Origin: Chryseobacterium paludis
GTDB lineage: Bacteria > Bacteroidota > Bacteroidia > Flavobacteriales > Weeksellaceae
Length of the DNA: 64,000 nucleotides
Assembly (NCBI RefSeq): GCF_025403485.1
Contig: NZ_CP099966.1
Span: forward strand, 930,001-994,000
Reading direction: 5' to 3'
Positions 55,567 to 63,196 of this stretch are shown in pieces (the first letter of the stretch is position 1; every line of letters begins with the position of its first letter). The position numbers and the translations under genes are program-made. The notes under the pieces are model-generated. The model did not search any database and was not told the DNA's origin. It saw nothing but the letters and a program-made list of their open reading frames with translations.

Positions 55567-56343
55567 ATGAAATTATTTGCTTTTTTATTTTTCTTATCTC
55601 ATTTTGTTTATTGTCAATCTAATAGATTTGTGTATGAATATAAGTCTGTTAAAGACACTATAAAAAATGATACAACAAAAGCAGTAATGTATCTGGATGT
55701 ATATAAGGAAGGCTCTATTTTTTATGATGTCCAAAATTTTAAAAATGATTCAATTGCATCAATACAAGGTGAAAAATTAAGTAGTTTTGAAAACAGGGTT
55801 TATAAAAAATATCCAAACTATGATGTTTCTCTAATTGTCTCGTTGTATAGTGATATTTATATAGTTTCTGATTTAAGAAAAATGGATTGGAAAATTTCTT
55901 CAGAAAAGAAGGAAATTAATAAATTCTCTACCCAAAAAGCTACTTTACACTTTGCCGGAAGAATATGGACAGCTTGGTTTTCTACGGATATTCCTATATC
56001 TGATGGCCCTTATAAATTTCATGGTTTGCCCGGTCTTGTTTTAAAAATAGAGGATAATACCCATACACATAGTTTTGGATTAGTTGCTATTGAAAAATTA
56101 AATCGTATTTTAAGTTACAAAACAAGCAGTAAAAAAATGCTATCCATTGATCATGAAAAGTATAGAAAATTATATAAAGAATATCGAGGAAATCCCAGCA
56201 AAAACTTGATGGGTCTAGATATTATAGAGACTCAGGATGGAAAAAGCAACAGTGAATTTAAGAGAAATATGGAAAAATATTACAAGAATAGAACTAAAAA
56301 TAATAATAATCTTTTAGAGGTTGATTTATTGAAAACTAAATAA
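55567..56343 (+). CDS. GLPGLI family protein
   Basis: The 258-residue secreted protein has a signal peptide (KLFAFLFFLSHFVYC) and the family signature GLPGLVL near residue 157, in YKFHGLPGLVLKIEDNTHTHSF. The family (TIGR01200) is common in Bacteroidota, with unknown function. It is followed after 127 bp by a double-glycine peptide gene in the same direction. Confidence 0.88.
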   Translation: MKLFAFLFFLSHFVYCQSNRFVYEYKSVKDTIKNDTTKAVMYLDVYKEGSIFYDVQNFKNDSIASIQGEKLSSFENRVYKKYPNYDVSLIVSLYSDIYIVSDLRKMDWKISSEKKEINKFSTQKATLHFAGRIWTAWFSTDIPISDGPYKFHGLPGLVLKIEDNTHTHSFGLVAIEKLNRILSYKTSSKKMLSIDHEKYRKLYKEYRGNPSKNLMGLDIIETQDGKSNSEFKRNMEKYYKNRTKNNNNLLEVDLLKTK

Positions 56344-56470
56344 ATATTAAAAGTGTAAATTACTTTTGTTGTTTGATTTAAGGGTGTAGATTTTCGTAAT
56401 CATATTTTGTATATTAAATCTATAGTTGGAGAATAATTCTTATATTTAATACCTAATTAAAATAAAAACA

Positions 56471-56635
56471 ATGAATAATTTCAAAAAAATTTCCAGAGAA
56501 GGACTAAAACAAGTTAAAGGTGGCGGAGGCATAGATGGTGTTTGCAAACCTCACTTCAAGCTTATTTGCGAAGCCACGGGTATTTGCGGACCAGAACCAG
56601 ACGCTGCTTGTAATTGCTATTGCGTTCCAATATAA
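56471..56635 (+). CDS. Double-glycine peptide, bacteriocin-like (copy 5)
   Basis: This 54-residue ORF starts MNNFKKISREGLKQVKGGGG. Its core has six Cys, partly in a CNCYC cluster. It is the only plus-strand copy and differs from the others in leader and core. A terminator follows at 56641. Confidence 0.72.
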   Translation: MNNFKKISREGLKQVKGGGGIDGVCKPHFKLICEATGICGPEPDAACNCYCVPI

Positions 56636-56640
56636 TAAAT

Positions 56641-56668
56641 ACAATCCCTCAATCTGAGGGATTTTTCA
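56641..56668 (+). terminator. Terminator after double-glycine copy 5
   Basis: AATCCCTCA / TGAGGGATT with a T-run. Confidence 0.8.
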
Positions 56669-56671
56669 TAT

Positions 56672-56864
56672 AAAAAAGGAGCCTTTCGAAATTGAAAGAC
56701 TCCAGGGGCTGTAAAATGTATAAGTTGCAAAAATTATTCAAATAAAAGCTTCCCAAAAGAGGGAAGCACTACGATTGTAAAAAACGATGAATTATTATTA
56801 GACTGGTTTTCTAAATCAAATTTAGCAACAGATTTTAAATTTATTTATGATCGTAATCATAAAG
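56672..56864. repeat. Hairpin-rich intergenic repeat, copy B
   Basis: Hairpin 1 (GGAGCCTTTC / GAAAGACTCC), hairpin 2 (GCTTCCC / GGGAAGC), GATGAATTATTATT, an AGATTTTAA stretch and the palindrome TTATGATCGTAATCATAA at 56845-56862. It is the best match to copy C. Confidence 0.7.
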
Positions 56865-56906
56865 TATTGATTTGGAATGTTTTCAACTTCAAGCCTGTAA
56901 AAAATA

Positions 56907-57368
56907 TCAACTGATCTGGCCACGAACCTCTTTGTAATTTTCTGTAAATAGAACCGAATCAACTTTCATTTCTAAAAGCGATAAAATTTTATTGAACTCT
57001 GGTTTAAGGTAAACACTCATATTGAGTTCCAGCTTCCCGCCAGAGTAATATATCGTTGCTGATGGTGTTTTAAATTTTCCTAGCCTAATCATATCTATTT
57101 GTGTAATGTCACTCCACAAAAAAGAATGTTTCTTCAGACCACCAACAAAACGTACACTGTCATTCGAAATAATAAGTTTTACCCGGGTATAGATAAACAT
57201 TGAAACGGCAATTAGAAAAATAAAAGCGGCTAAAAAGATAATCCATCCAGCATTTTTTATTTTGAGCACATACCCTCCCAATATTAACATTAAAAGGCTT
57301 ACAATGCGGTATATAGTTTTTTGCCATCGGGGTGCAGAAAAAACTTCTTCTTTAAGTATTGGTTGCAT
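56907..57368 (-). CDS. Membrane protein with PH-like C-terminus, 153 aa
   Basis: The protein has two predicted membrane helices (residues about 20-60) and a C-terminal soluble part that resembles bacterial PH-like domains, but I cannot assign a family with confidence. No neighbour on the same strand suggests a role. Confidence 0.55.
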   Translation of the reverse strand: MQPILKEEVFSAPRWQKTIYRIVSLLMLILGGYVLKIKNAGWIIFLAAFIFLIAVSMFIYTRVKLIISNDSVRFVGGLKKHSFLWSDITQIDMIRLGKFKTPSATIYYSGGKLELNMSVYLKPEFNKILSLLEMKVDSVLFTENYKEVRGQIS

Positions 57369-57609
57369 TATTTAAAAATATAAAAAACAGGTAATAGTGC
57401 AACCAATAATTCAAAACAATTACCTTATCTGATTAAATTTTAGCCAAATAATACGGATAAATAATTGTAAATCATCGAGTCATATAAATTGTATATATTT
57501 AAGTTTAATAAAAAACTAAAACCTATGAGAACATTAACCATTACAAGTTGTATTGGAGTCCTAGCTATTTGTTTAGGAGAAGGTAATTATTAGTCTTAAT
57601 TTTGAAAAT

Positions 57610-57918
57610 ATGAAAAATTTTATTTTATTCTCTTTGATGATATGTTGCGGTTGTAGTAAAACAGTTAGCCAGCCTATTATTGATTATAGTCCGGATTATG
57701 GAGACCAAAGAAATATGATTTCTGATCTTAAAAAAAAGCAAAATGAACAAACTATTGTTTTAATTGGAAGTAAGGTTTATTCATATGATGATTTTAATTC
57801 ATTAATAAAAAAAGAGAAAATTAAAACTTTTAATATTATTAACAAAAAAGAAGAAATTGAAAAATTAAACTATTCATATAATAAAATAAAGACAATTATT
57901 TTAGCAGAAATGAAATAA
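57610..57918 (+). CDS. Small lipoprotein, 102 aa
   Basis: An N-terminal signal peptide with a lipobox-like LMICCGC predicts a lipoprotein. The rest is rich in Lys, Ile and Asn and matches no family I recognise. A terminator follows at 57922. Confidence 0.6.
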   Translation: MKNFILFSLMICCGCSKTVSQPIIDYSPDYGDQRNMISDLKKKQNEQTIVLIGSKVYSYDDFNSLIKKEKIKTFNIINKKEEIEKLNYSYNKIKTIILAEMK

Positions 57919-57921
57919 TAT

Positions 57922-57946
57922 AAGGCCGCATTAGCAGCCTTTTTAT
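57922..57946 (+). terminator. Terminator after the small lipoprotein
   Basis: AAGGCCGC / GCAGCCTT with a T-run of five. The stem has one mismatch. Confidence 0.75.
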
Positions 57947-57967
57947 TTAAATTACATATTCTATTAC

Positions 57968-58151
57968 ATGAGAAAAATACTTATACTTACATTTCCGATT
58001 GGTCAGCACGATTGGTCTTATGAGGGGGTAGCATTTAAAACTTCAAGTGATCTTCAAAGAATGGTCATTTTTATACAACAAATCTTAATGAACTAGGATG
58101 GGCGGAAATGGCTGGACATATGAAGGAGTTGCATTTTATGCAGTAAAATAA
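57968..58151 (+). pseudogene. DUF5648-domain gene remnant with frameshifts
   Basis: Three frames carry overlapping pieces of a DUF5648 repeat. One reads WSYEGVAFKTSSD, another GHFYTTNLNELGW, and the last GWTYEGVAFYAVK before a stop. DUF5648 proteins have HFYTT and GWxYEGVAFY motifs, so this is an inactivated remnant with at least two frameshifts. A start codon and a terminator remain around it. Confidence 0.75.
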
Positions 58152-58183
58152 TAGTCCCATTTAAATATCCCATTTGAAATTTT

Positions 58184-58210
58184 ATCCCTGACCTTGGTTG
58201 GGGATTTTTT
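58184..58210 (+). terminator. Terminator after the DUF5648 remnant
   Basis: ATCCCTGACC / GGTTGGGGAT with a T-run of six, very similar to the terminator at 54351. Confidence 0.8.
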
Positions 58211-58213
58211 AAA

Positions 58214-58402
58214 TTAAAAAAGGAGTCCTTCAATTGCGAAAGACTCCTATCCAGTAATATTAAAAAGATCTAAAAAAGTATTCTAAAAAAGCTTCCCGTT
58301 GGAGAGAAGCTCAACTGTAAAAATGATGAATTATTATCGGAATACTTTCCATTTCAAATTTAATAACAGATTTTAAGTTGGTTTATGATCGTAATCATAA
58401 AG
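58214..58402. repeat. Hairpin-rich intergenic repeat, copy C
   Basis: Contains hairpin 1 (GGAGTCCTTCA / GAAAGACTCC), an AGATCTAAAAAA phrase shared with copy A, hairpin 2 (AAGCTTCCC / AGAGAAGCT), GATGAATTATTAT shared with copy B and the palindrome TTATGATCGTAATCATAA at 58383-58400. The rest of the gap to 58478 shows nothing I can name. Confidence 0.7.
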
Positions 58403-58478
58403 TGTTGAATTAAACCATTTTCAATGCTTGAAGAGTAAATTGGTTATACAAGTCGGAAAGAGATGACACTTTGCTCTT

Positions 58479-59513
58479 TCATTTTTTAATTTTATTTGTT
58501 TTTGGGTATATCCTGTACAAGGTATTGTCAATGATACAAGCGAGTGTATCCATATCATTTTTAGGAATATTCAATTGTTCTGGGTAGGCCAATGTTCTCT
58601 CTTTGTATTTAAAGTTAAAATTTTTAGTTCCAAAAGGAATGCTGAAATAATTTATATGGTGCTGCCTGAAAGAAACACGTAGATAATGTGTATGAATAAA
58701 ATTACTTTCTATGGTTGGTTCGTCTGTTTTCACATAGGTATTCATATTTTTGGTAAGCGTTTGTACACTCATTTTTTTTTTGTAATTGGGGAAAAGTAAG
58801 TAGAGACTGTTCCAAACATCTTCAATATTATTTGTCTTTACTTTCGTTTCTTCAACGGTATATAGTTGTCCATTTTTATTGGTATAGAATTCTGTGTCCA
58901 ATGCTTCATATGCTATTGATACTTTGGTTACAGGGTAGAGTGTTTTGTAGAAATTGGCTTCTTTTGTTTTTTCCTTTAGATAAAGACTGTCTAACTCTTT
59001 TTTTTCATTATCCTTAAGGAAATCCTTTATAGAATAGCCTTTTCTTTTTAAAAATTCAGCTTGCGTTTCTTCTATAATAAAATCGTTGAGTTCCCGATTT
59101 TCCTGCTTCTGATAATCCGTAAAACGATAACTTATTAATTGTTTTTTTAAATGGTCATCACCCTTATAAATTTCCTTAGAAAAAATAAATCTTTGGTTAA
59201 GGGAATCAATGTAAAAGTCTTTTGTTTTCGGGAATCGTTTAATTATTTTTCCTTTTTCTGTAATAGCAGTTACGGTTATAAAATCACCGGTTTTCAATAA
59301 CAAAATATAGCCTTTACCATTGGGTATATGCAGCACAAAATCTGTCTTTATGTCTGTTTTTTCAATTTCAAAAAAGGGATCTTTATTTTCGGGCATAAAA
59401 ACCCAATCTCTGTGTTTGTCCCATTGTGGAATTCGATATCCCATCAAAAAAGCAATTGAGCTAAAAACTGCTATAAAGACAATTAATGAAATATATATAT
59501 TCTTGTTTTTCAA
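58479..59513 (-). CDS. Hypothetical membrane-anchored protein, 344 aa
   Basis: One N-terminal membrane helix (residues about 6-26) is followed by about 315 soluble residues with many Lys and Thr. I do not recognise a family. It is separated from the next minus-strand gene by an attC-like site (59537-59618), which suggests that it is a mobile cassette. Confidence 0.6.
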   Translation of the reverse strand: MKNKNIYISLIVFIAVFSSIAFLMGYRIPQWDKHRDWVFMPENKDPFFEIEKTDIKTDFVLHIPNGKGYILLLKTGDFITVTAITEKGKIIKRFPKTKDFYIDSLNQRFIFSKEIYKGDDHLKKQLISYRFTDYQKQENRELNDFIIEETQAEFLKRKGYSIKDFLKDNEKKELDSLYLKEKTKEANFYKTLYPVTKVSIAYEALDTEFYTNKNGQLYTVEETKVKTNNIEDVWNSLYLLFPNYKKKMSVQTLTKNMNTYVKTDEPTIESNFIHTHYLRVSFRQHHINYFSIPFGTKNFNFKYKERTLAYPEQLNIPKNDMDTLACIIDNTLYRIYPKTNKIKK

Positions 59514-59536
59514 TGTGTCTGTTTTTAGAATGTATT

Positions 59537-59618
59537 GGTGCTAACGTTTTACTGCTTTACGTTCGGTCAGAAAATCGAAGCAATCAGTCCCGCTTTCGGC
59601 AAACCTTTGTTAGTGGTT
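59537..59618 (-). other. attC-like imperfect inverted site 1
   Basis: The ends, GTGCTAACG and GTTAGTGG, contain the complementary cores CTAAC and GTTAG, as integron attC ends do. The interior has weak internal pairing. It lies between the genes at 58479 and 59625. It shares a GCAAA...TTGTTAG phrase with the second site. No integrase is in the window. Confidence 0.4.
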
Positions 59619-59624
59619 GTTTTT

Positions 59625-60629
59625 TCAGTAGTATTCATATTTTCTTATAATCAAATATTTGATATTATTTTCAACTTTTATTGATTTTGTTGGATTACCA
59701 TTATGGTCAAACAGTAAATCTATATTTTTGTCCACAATGGTTTCATTTTCTATTCCTTGAAATTTGGTTGTTATTTTTTCCAGGTAATTATCTTCGTTAA
59801 ATGTATAATAAATGTCAAACGGTCTTATCTCAGTTGCTGAGTTTGTATATTTTTCTTCTGTTCTTTGATGTGTGATTTTATGATTGCTGTCAACGAATGT
59901 CCAAGTTGTTTTAAATAAATTATTCTTACTGTTGAAATATTCTTCTGTATACAGTTGATTTGTTAACCATTTTTTGTGAGTTATAGAAATTGTATCTTTT
60001 TTATTTTCAACAACAACTCCTGTCCTTTCTACATTCGTATAATTATATGAGATGTTTGTTTCCATAAATGTAGAAGATGTTTTGGTTTTATACAAAATCT
60101 TTAAGCTGTCTAAATTTCCTGTACGGTTATAATTAACAGTAGTATTGCTTTTATAATTCTTGGGATTTTCAGGTTTATTTTTAGTTTGGTCAAATTGTTC
60201 ATATTCTAAGACTGCTATTTTTCTTATTTGCCCTTTTAAAGCCCATTCATTAATTTCAGAATTTTCATTTTCACCAATTGAAATTTGGTTATTTCTTATT
60301 GGGTGAATACCATAATTTGCATCATAATCTGGGCTGCTAAAATATATGTTACCTTCTGAGCGTTCTCCACCATATTTATTTACAGTTAATAATACAGTGT
60401 CAAAGTCTAAGGGAATTTCTTTGCTGTCATATACAAAAACGGTGTCAGCAAAAGCATTATTTGAAAAGTCTTTTATTATTGAAAATTTTGAAATAGAAAT
60501 CATTTCGCCATTTTCATGAGATATGAATTTTGCTATTGCATTTAGTGTTGCGGGTTTTGTTTTACTTACAGATTGTCCATAAGAAAAGGAAAAAAATAAT
60601 AAAGAAAAAATTGTAATAAGTATTTTCAT
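59625..60629 (-). CDS. Secreted hypothetical protein, 334 aa
   Basis: A signal peptide (MKILITIFSLLFFSFSYG) is followed by about 315 residues of mostly beta pattern. A repeated-looking YxxTN motif and Thr/Asn-rich stretches suggest a surface or secreted protein, but no family is recognised. It sits between two attC-like sites. Confidence 0.6.
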   Translation of the reverse strand: MKILITIFSLLFFSFSYGQSVSKTKPATLNAIAKFISHENGEMISISKFSIIKDFSNNAFADTVFVYDSKEIPLDFDTVLLTVNKYGGERSEGNIYFSSPDYDANYGIHPIRNNQISIGENENSEINEWALKGQIRKIAVLEYEQFDQTKNKPENPKNYKSNTTVNYNRTGNLDSLKILYKTKTSSTFMETNISYNYTNVERTGVVVENKKDTISITHKKWLTNQLYTEEYFNSKNNLFKTTWTFVDSNHKITHQRTEEKYTNSATEIRPFDIYYTFNEDNYLEKITTKFQGIENETIVDKNIDLLFDHNGNPTKSIKVENNIKYLIIRKYEYY

Positions 60630-60674
60630 TTCTTTTCGTGTCGGAATTCTGATTTGAGGTTGTTTGTAAAATTA

Positions 60675-60806
60675 CGCCTAGTGTTTTGGGTTTGCCGAGG
60701 TCGGAAACCGAAGAACAAAAGCTTAATTATGATTAAAGTTCAACTGAAACACTGCCGGTGAATTTTGCATTTCAGCCTTCCTCATGCAAAGCCCTTGTTA
60801 GCAGTA
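60675..60806 (-). other. attC-like imperfect inverted site 2
   Basis: The segment can fold on itself: CCTAGTGTTTTGGG near the left end pairs imperfectly with CCCTTGTTAGCAG near the right, and GGGTTTGC pairs with GCAAAGCCC. GTTAGCA is a core-like end. It lies just upstream of the 334-residue gene. Confidence 0.4.
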
Positions 60807-60903
60807 GTTTTTATTTTCATTTCGTTTATTTGCAATCGTCAATACAATACCATGCGTATGTTTAACTTTCATTTTTCAACTAAATAGCAGAGTATTCAAT
60901 TTG

Positions 60904-60975
60904 TAGCCTCACCAGGGATCGAACCTGGATCTAAAGTTTAGGAAACTTTTGTTCTATCCATTGAACTATGGGGCC
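60904..60975 (-). tRNA. tRNA-Arg (CCT anticodon)
   Basis: The minus strand folds as a 72-base cloverleaf: acceptor GGCCCCA pairing with TGAGGCT (one C-A mismatch), D arm GTTC/GAAC, anticodon stem AAAGT/ACTTT with loop TTCCTAA (anticodon CCT), T arm CCAGG/CCTGG with TTCGATC, and discriminator A. The CCA end is not encoded. It decodes AGG. Confidence 0.92.
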
Positions 60976-61051
60976 TCTTTAGATCAAATATATTAATATC
61001 AATTCAAAAATTAATAAGGAAGACCTATTTTTCTGTCTTTAAAATGTAAAT

Positions 61052-61086
61052 TCCATTTTGGCTACATCAAAATCCAATTTGGCAAC
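61052..61086 (+). promoter_or_regulatory. Direct-repeat operator upstream of the SDR gene
   Basis: TCCATTTTGGCTAC (61052-61065) and TCCAATTTGGCAAC (61073-61086) match at 12 of 14 positions and start 21 bp apart. The SDR starts 56 bp later, and the AraC regulator is the next gene after it, so the regulator may bind here. Confidence 0.55.
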
Positions 61087-61141
61087 TCTGGCGTTTTTTT
61101 GATTGCAGACATTTGTATTGTAATTTTAATACAATAAAAAA

Positions 61142-61939
61142 ATGAAAACAATTTTTATAACAGGTGCCTCAACAGGACTTGGAAAAGCAAGTGCAAAATT
61201 ATTTCAAAGCAGAGGATGGAACGTGATCGCTACGATGAGAAATCCGGAATCTGATACAGAACTTAGAGCTTTAGAGAATGTAACAGTTCTTCCATTGGAT
61301 GTAACAAATCCAGAACAGATCAAGTCTACTGTGAAAAAAGCACTTGAGATCAGCAATATCGATTTAGTCTTTAATAATGCCGGATATGGTTTAATGGGAC
61401 CTTTAGAAGCCTTAACGGATGATCAGGTCGTTAAACAATTAAATACGAATTTATTGGGTGTAATCCGTGTTACACAGGCTTTCATTCCTTATTTCAGAGA
61501 AAAAAGAAGTGGAATGTTTATCACAACAACGTCTATTGGCGGGTTGATGGCGTTTCCATTAAGTTCTACCTATCATGCAACGAAATGGGCATTAGAAGGA
61601 TGGAGTGAAAGTTTAGCTTTTGAACTGAATACTTTCGGAGTGGACATAAAAACAGTTTCTCCGGGAGGAATTAAAACAGATTTTATCAGCCGTTCTCTGG
61701 ATATGGGAACTCAACCGGAATACGAACCTATAATCAAAAGTCTGTTTTCAAACTTGGAAGGGATGCTGGAAGCAGCTTCGGAACCGGAATTGATTGCCGA
61801 GGTTGTATATGAAGCAGCAACAGACGGGAAAAAGCAACTAAGATACATCGCAGGAAAAGATGCCAATGAATTGTATGAACAACGTCAGGAGTTAGGTGTT
61901 GAAGCATTCAGAGAGCAATTGGGAAAACAGTTTATATAA
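61142..61939 (+). CDS. Short-chain dehydrogenase/reductase
   Basis: The 265-residue NAD(P)-dependent enzyme has TGASTGLGKA (cofactor loop, residues about 7-16), NNAGYG (residues about 80-85), and the YHATKWALEG catalytic YxxxK (residues about 147-151). The substrate is unknown. It precedes an AraC regulator, a common pairing with such reductases. Confidence 0.9.
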   Translation: MKTIFITGASTGLGKASAKLFQSRGWNVIATMRNPESDTELRALENVTVLPLDVTNPEQIKSTVKKALEISNIDLVFNNAGYGLMGPLEALTDDQVVKQLNTNLLGVIRVTQAFIPYFREKRSGMFITTTSIGGLMAFPLSSTYHATKWALEGWSESLAFELNTFGVDIKTVSPGGIKTDFISRSLDMGTQPEYEPIIKSLFSNLEGMLEAASEPELIAEVVYEAATDGKKQLRYIAGKDANELYEQRQELGVEAFREQLGKQFI

Positions 61940-62015
61940 ATTTTCCTTTTAAAACAGCACAGGTACAGTGTGAGCTGTGCTGTTTTTTCACTTAAATAAT
62001 TCATACATTTATACT

Positions 62016-62930
62016 ATGGAAAAGAAAGATAACAGCCCTTTGAAAATCTCATCCATTTCCGAGCTTCATCAGATATTGAGGGTGCCAAAACCCCTTCATC
62101 CATTGATTAGCTTGATTGACAATACTGAAATGAGTGTCAACAAGGAACTGCTTAACCGCAACTTTGTGATGGATTTTTATAAGATTTCCTATAAGTTTTC
62201 TGAGAATGGAAAAATAGGGTATGGGCAAGGGTACTATGATTTCAATGAGGGTGGAATGATGTTTACAGCACCTAACCAGATTTTATCTACTAATGAAGAA
62301 GCGAAATACCATGGATATACTTTATTGGTTCATCCTGATTTCATTCGAAATTACCCGCTAGGTAAAAGTATAAAGAAATATGGTTTCTTCTCTTATGACA
62401 CCAATGAAGCACTTCATTTATCTGATAAAGAAAAGAAACTGATCGTGGGGTTATTGGATAATATTCATGGCGAGTTGGATACAGCGATTGATGAGATCAG
62501 TCAGGATGTCATCGTTTCTTATGTTGAGGTGTTATTAAACTATAGCAACCGATTTTATAAGCGCCAGTTCATAACACGTAAAACGGTTAATAGTGATTTA
62601 CTTTCCAAAATGGAAAATTTACTTGAAGATTATTTTAATAAACAGGAGACTTTAACCGGCGGACTTCCTACCGTGGAGTTTTTAGCTTCGAAACTCAATC
62701 TTTCACCACACTATCTCAGTGATATGCTTCGTAATCTGACGGGACAAAATGCCCAACAGCATATCCACGAAAAACTGATTGAAAAAGCCAAAGAATATCT
62801 TACGACCACAAGTCTTTCAGTGGCAGAGGTAGCTTATCAGCTCGGATTTGAACATTCACAGTCTTTTAATAAGTTATTTAAGAAGAAAACAAATACCACT
62901 CCTTTACTTTATAAACAGTCTTTTAATTAA
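62016..62930 (+). CDS. AraC-family regulator
   Basis: The 304-residue protein, from MEKKDNSPLK at 62016, has a ligand-binding-like N-terminal domain and a C-terminal AraC double HTH (SVAEVAYQLGFEHSQSFNKLFKKKTNTTPLLY at the end). The open frame begins at 61977, but 62016 fits better. It probably controls the SDR gene upstream. Confidence 0.88.
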   Translation: MEKKDNSPLKISSISELHQILRVPKPLHPLISLIDNTEMSVNKELLNRNFVMDFYKISYKFSENGKIGYGQGYYDFNEGGMMFTAPNQILSTNEEAKYHGYTLLVHPDFIRNYPLGKSIKKYGFFSYDTNEALHLSDKEKKLIVGLLDNIHGELDTAIDEISQDVIVSYVEVLLNYSNRFYKRQFITRKTVNSDLLSKMENLLEDYFNKQETLTGGLPTVEFLASKLNLSPHYLSDMLRNLTGQNAQQHIHEKLIEKAKEYLTTTSLSVAEVAYQLGFEHSQSFNKLFKKKTNTTPLLYKQSFN

Positions 62931-62973
62931 AATATCTTTTCAAAAATAGGAGTTATCTTCAATAAATATAACA

Positions 62974-63012
62974 GAGACCAGTCTTTATCCCATCGGGAGA
63001 GACTGGTTTTTT
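62974..63012 (+). terminator. Terminator after the AraC gene
   Basis: ACCAGTC / GACTGGT with a T-run of six. Confidence 0.8.
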
Positions 63013-63196
63013 ATTATATAAAATTCTGTTTCGATTTAATAATTTTTATTAAATGTTAAAATTTATTTAAAATTTGACATTTTTGATCTAACAAAATCCT
63101 ATTTTTATAATCATAGGGTAGTGCTAAGGGATTTATTTTAAAGCTTGAGATGATAATTCATTTTTTGTAATTCTTATCAGACACAAATATTTTAAT

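Noticed and set aside
57525..57593. A 22-codon ORF starting MRTLTITSC
   Set aside because: It is very short, has no motif or conserved context, and no sign of a leader role, so it is not annotated.
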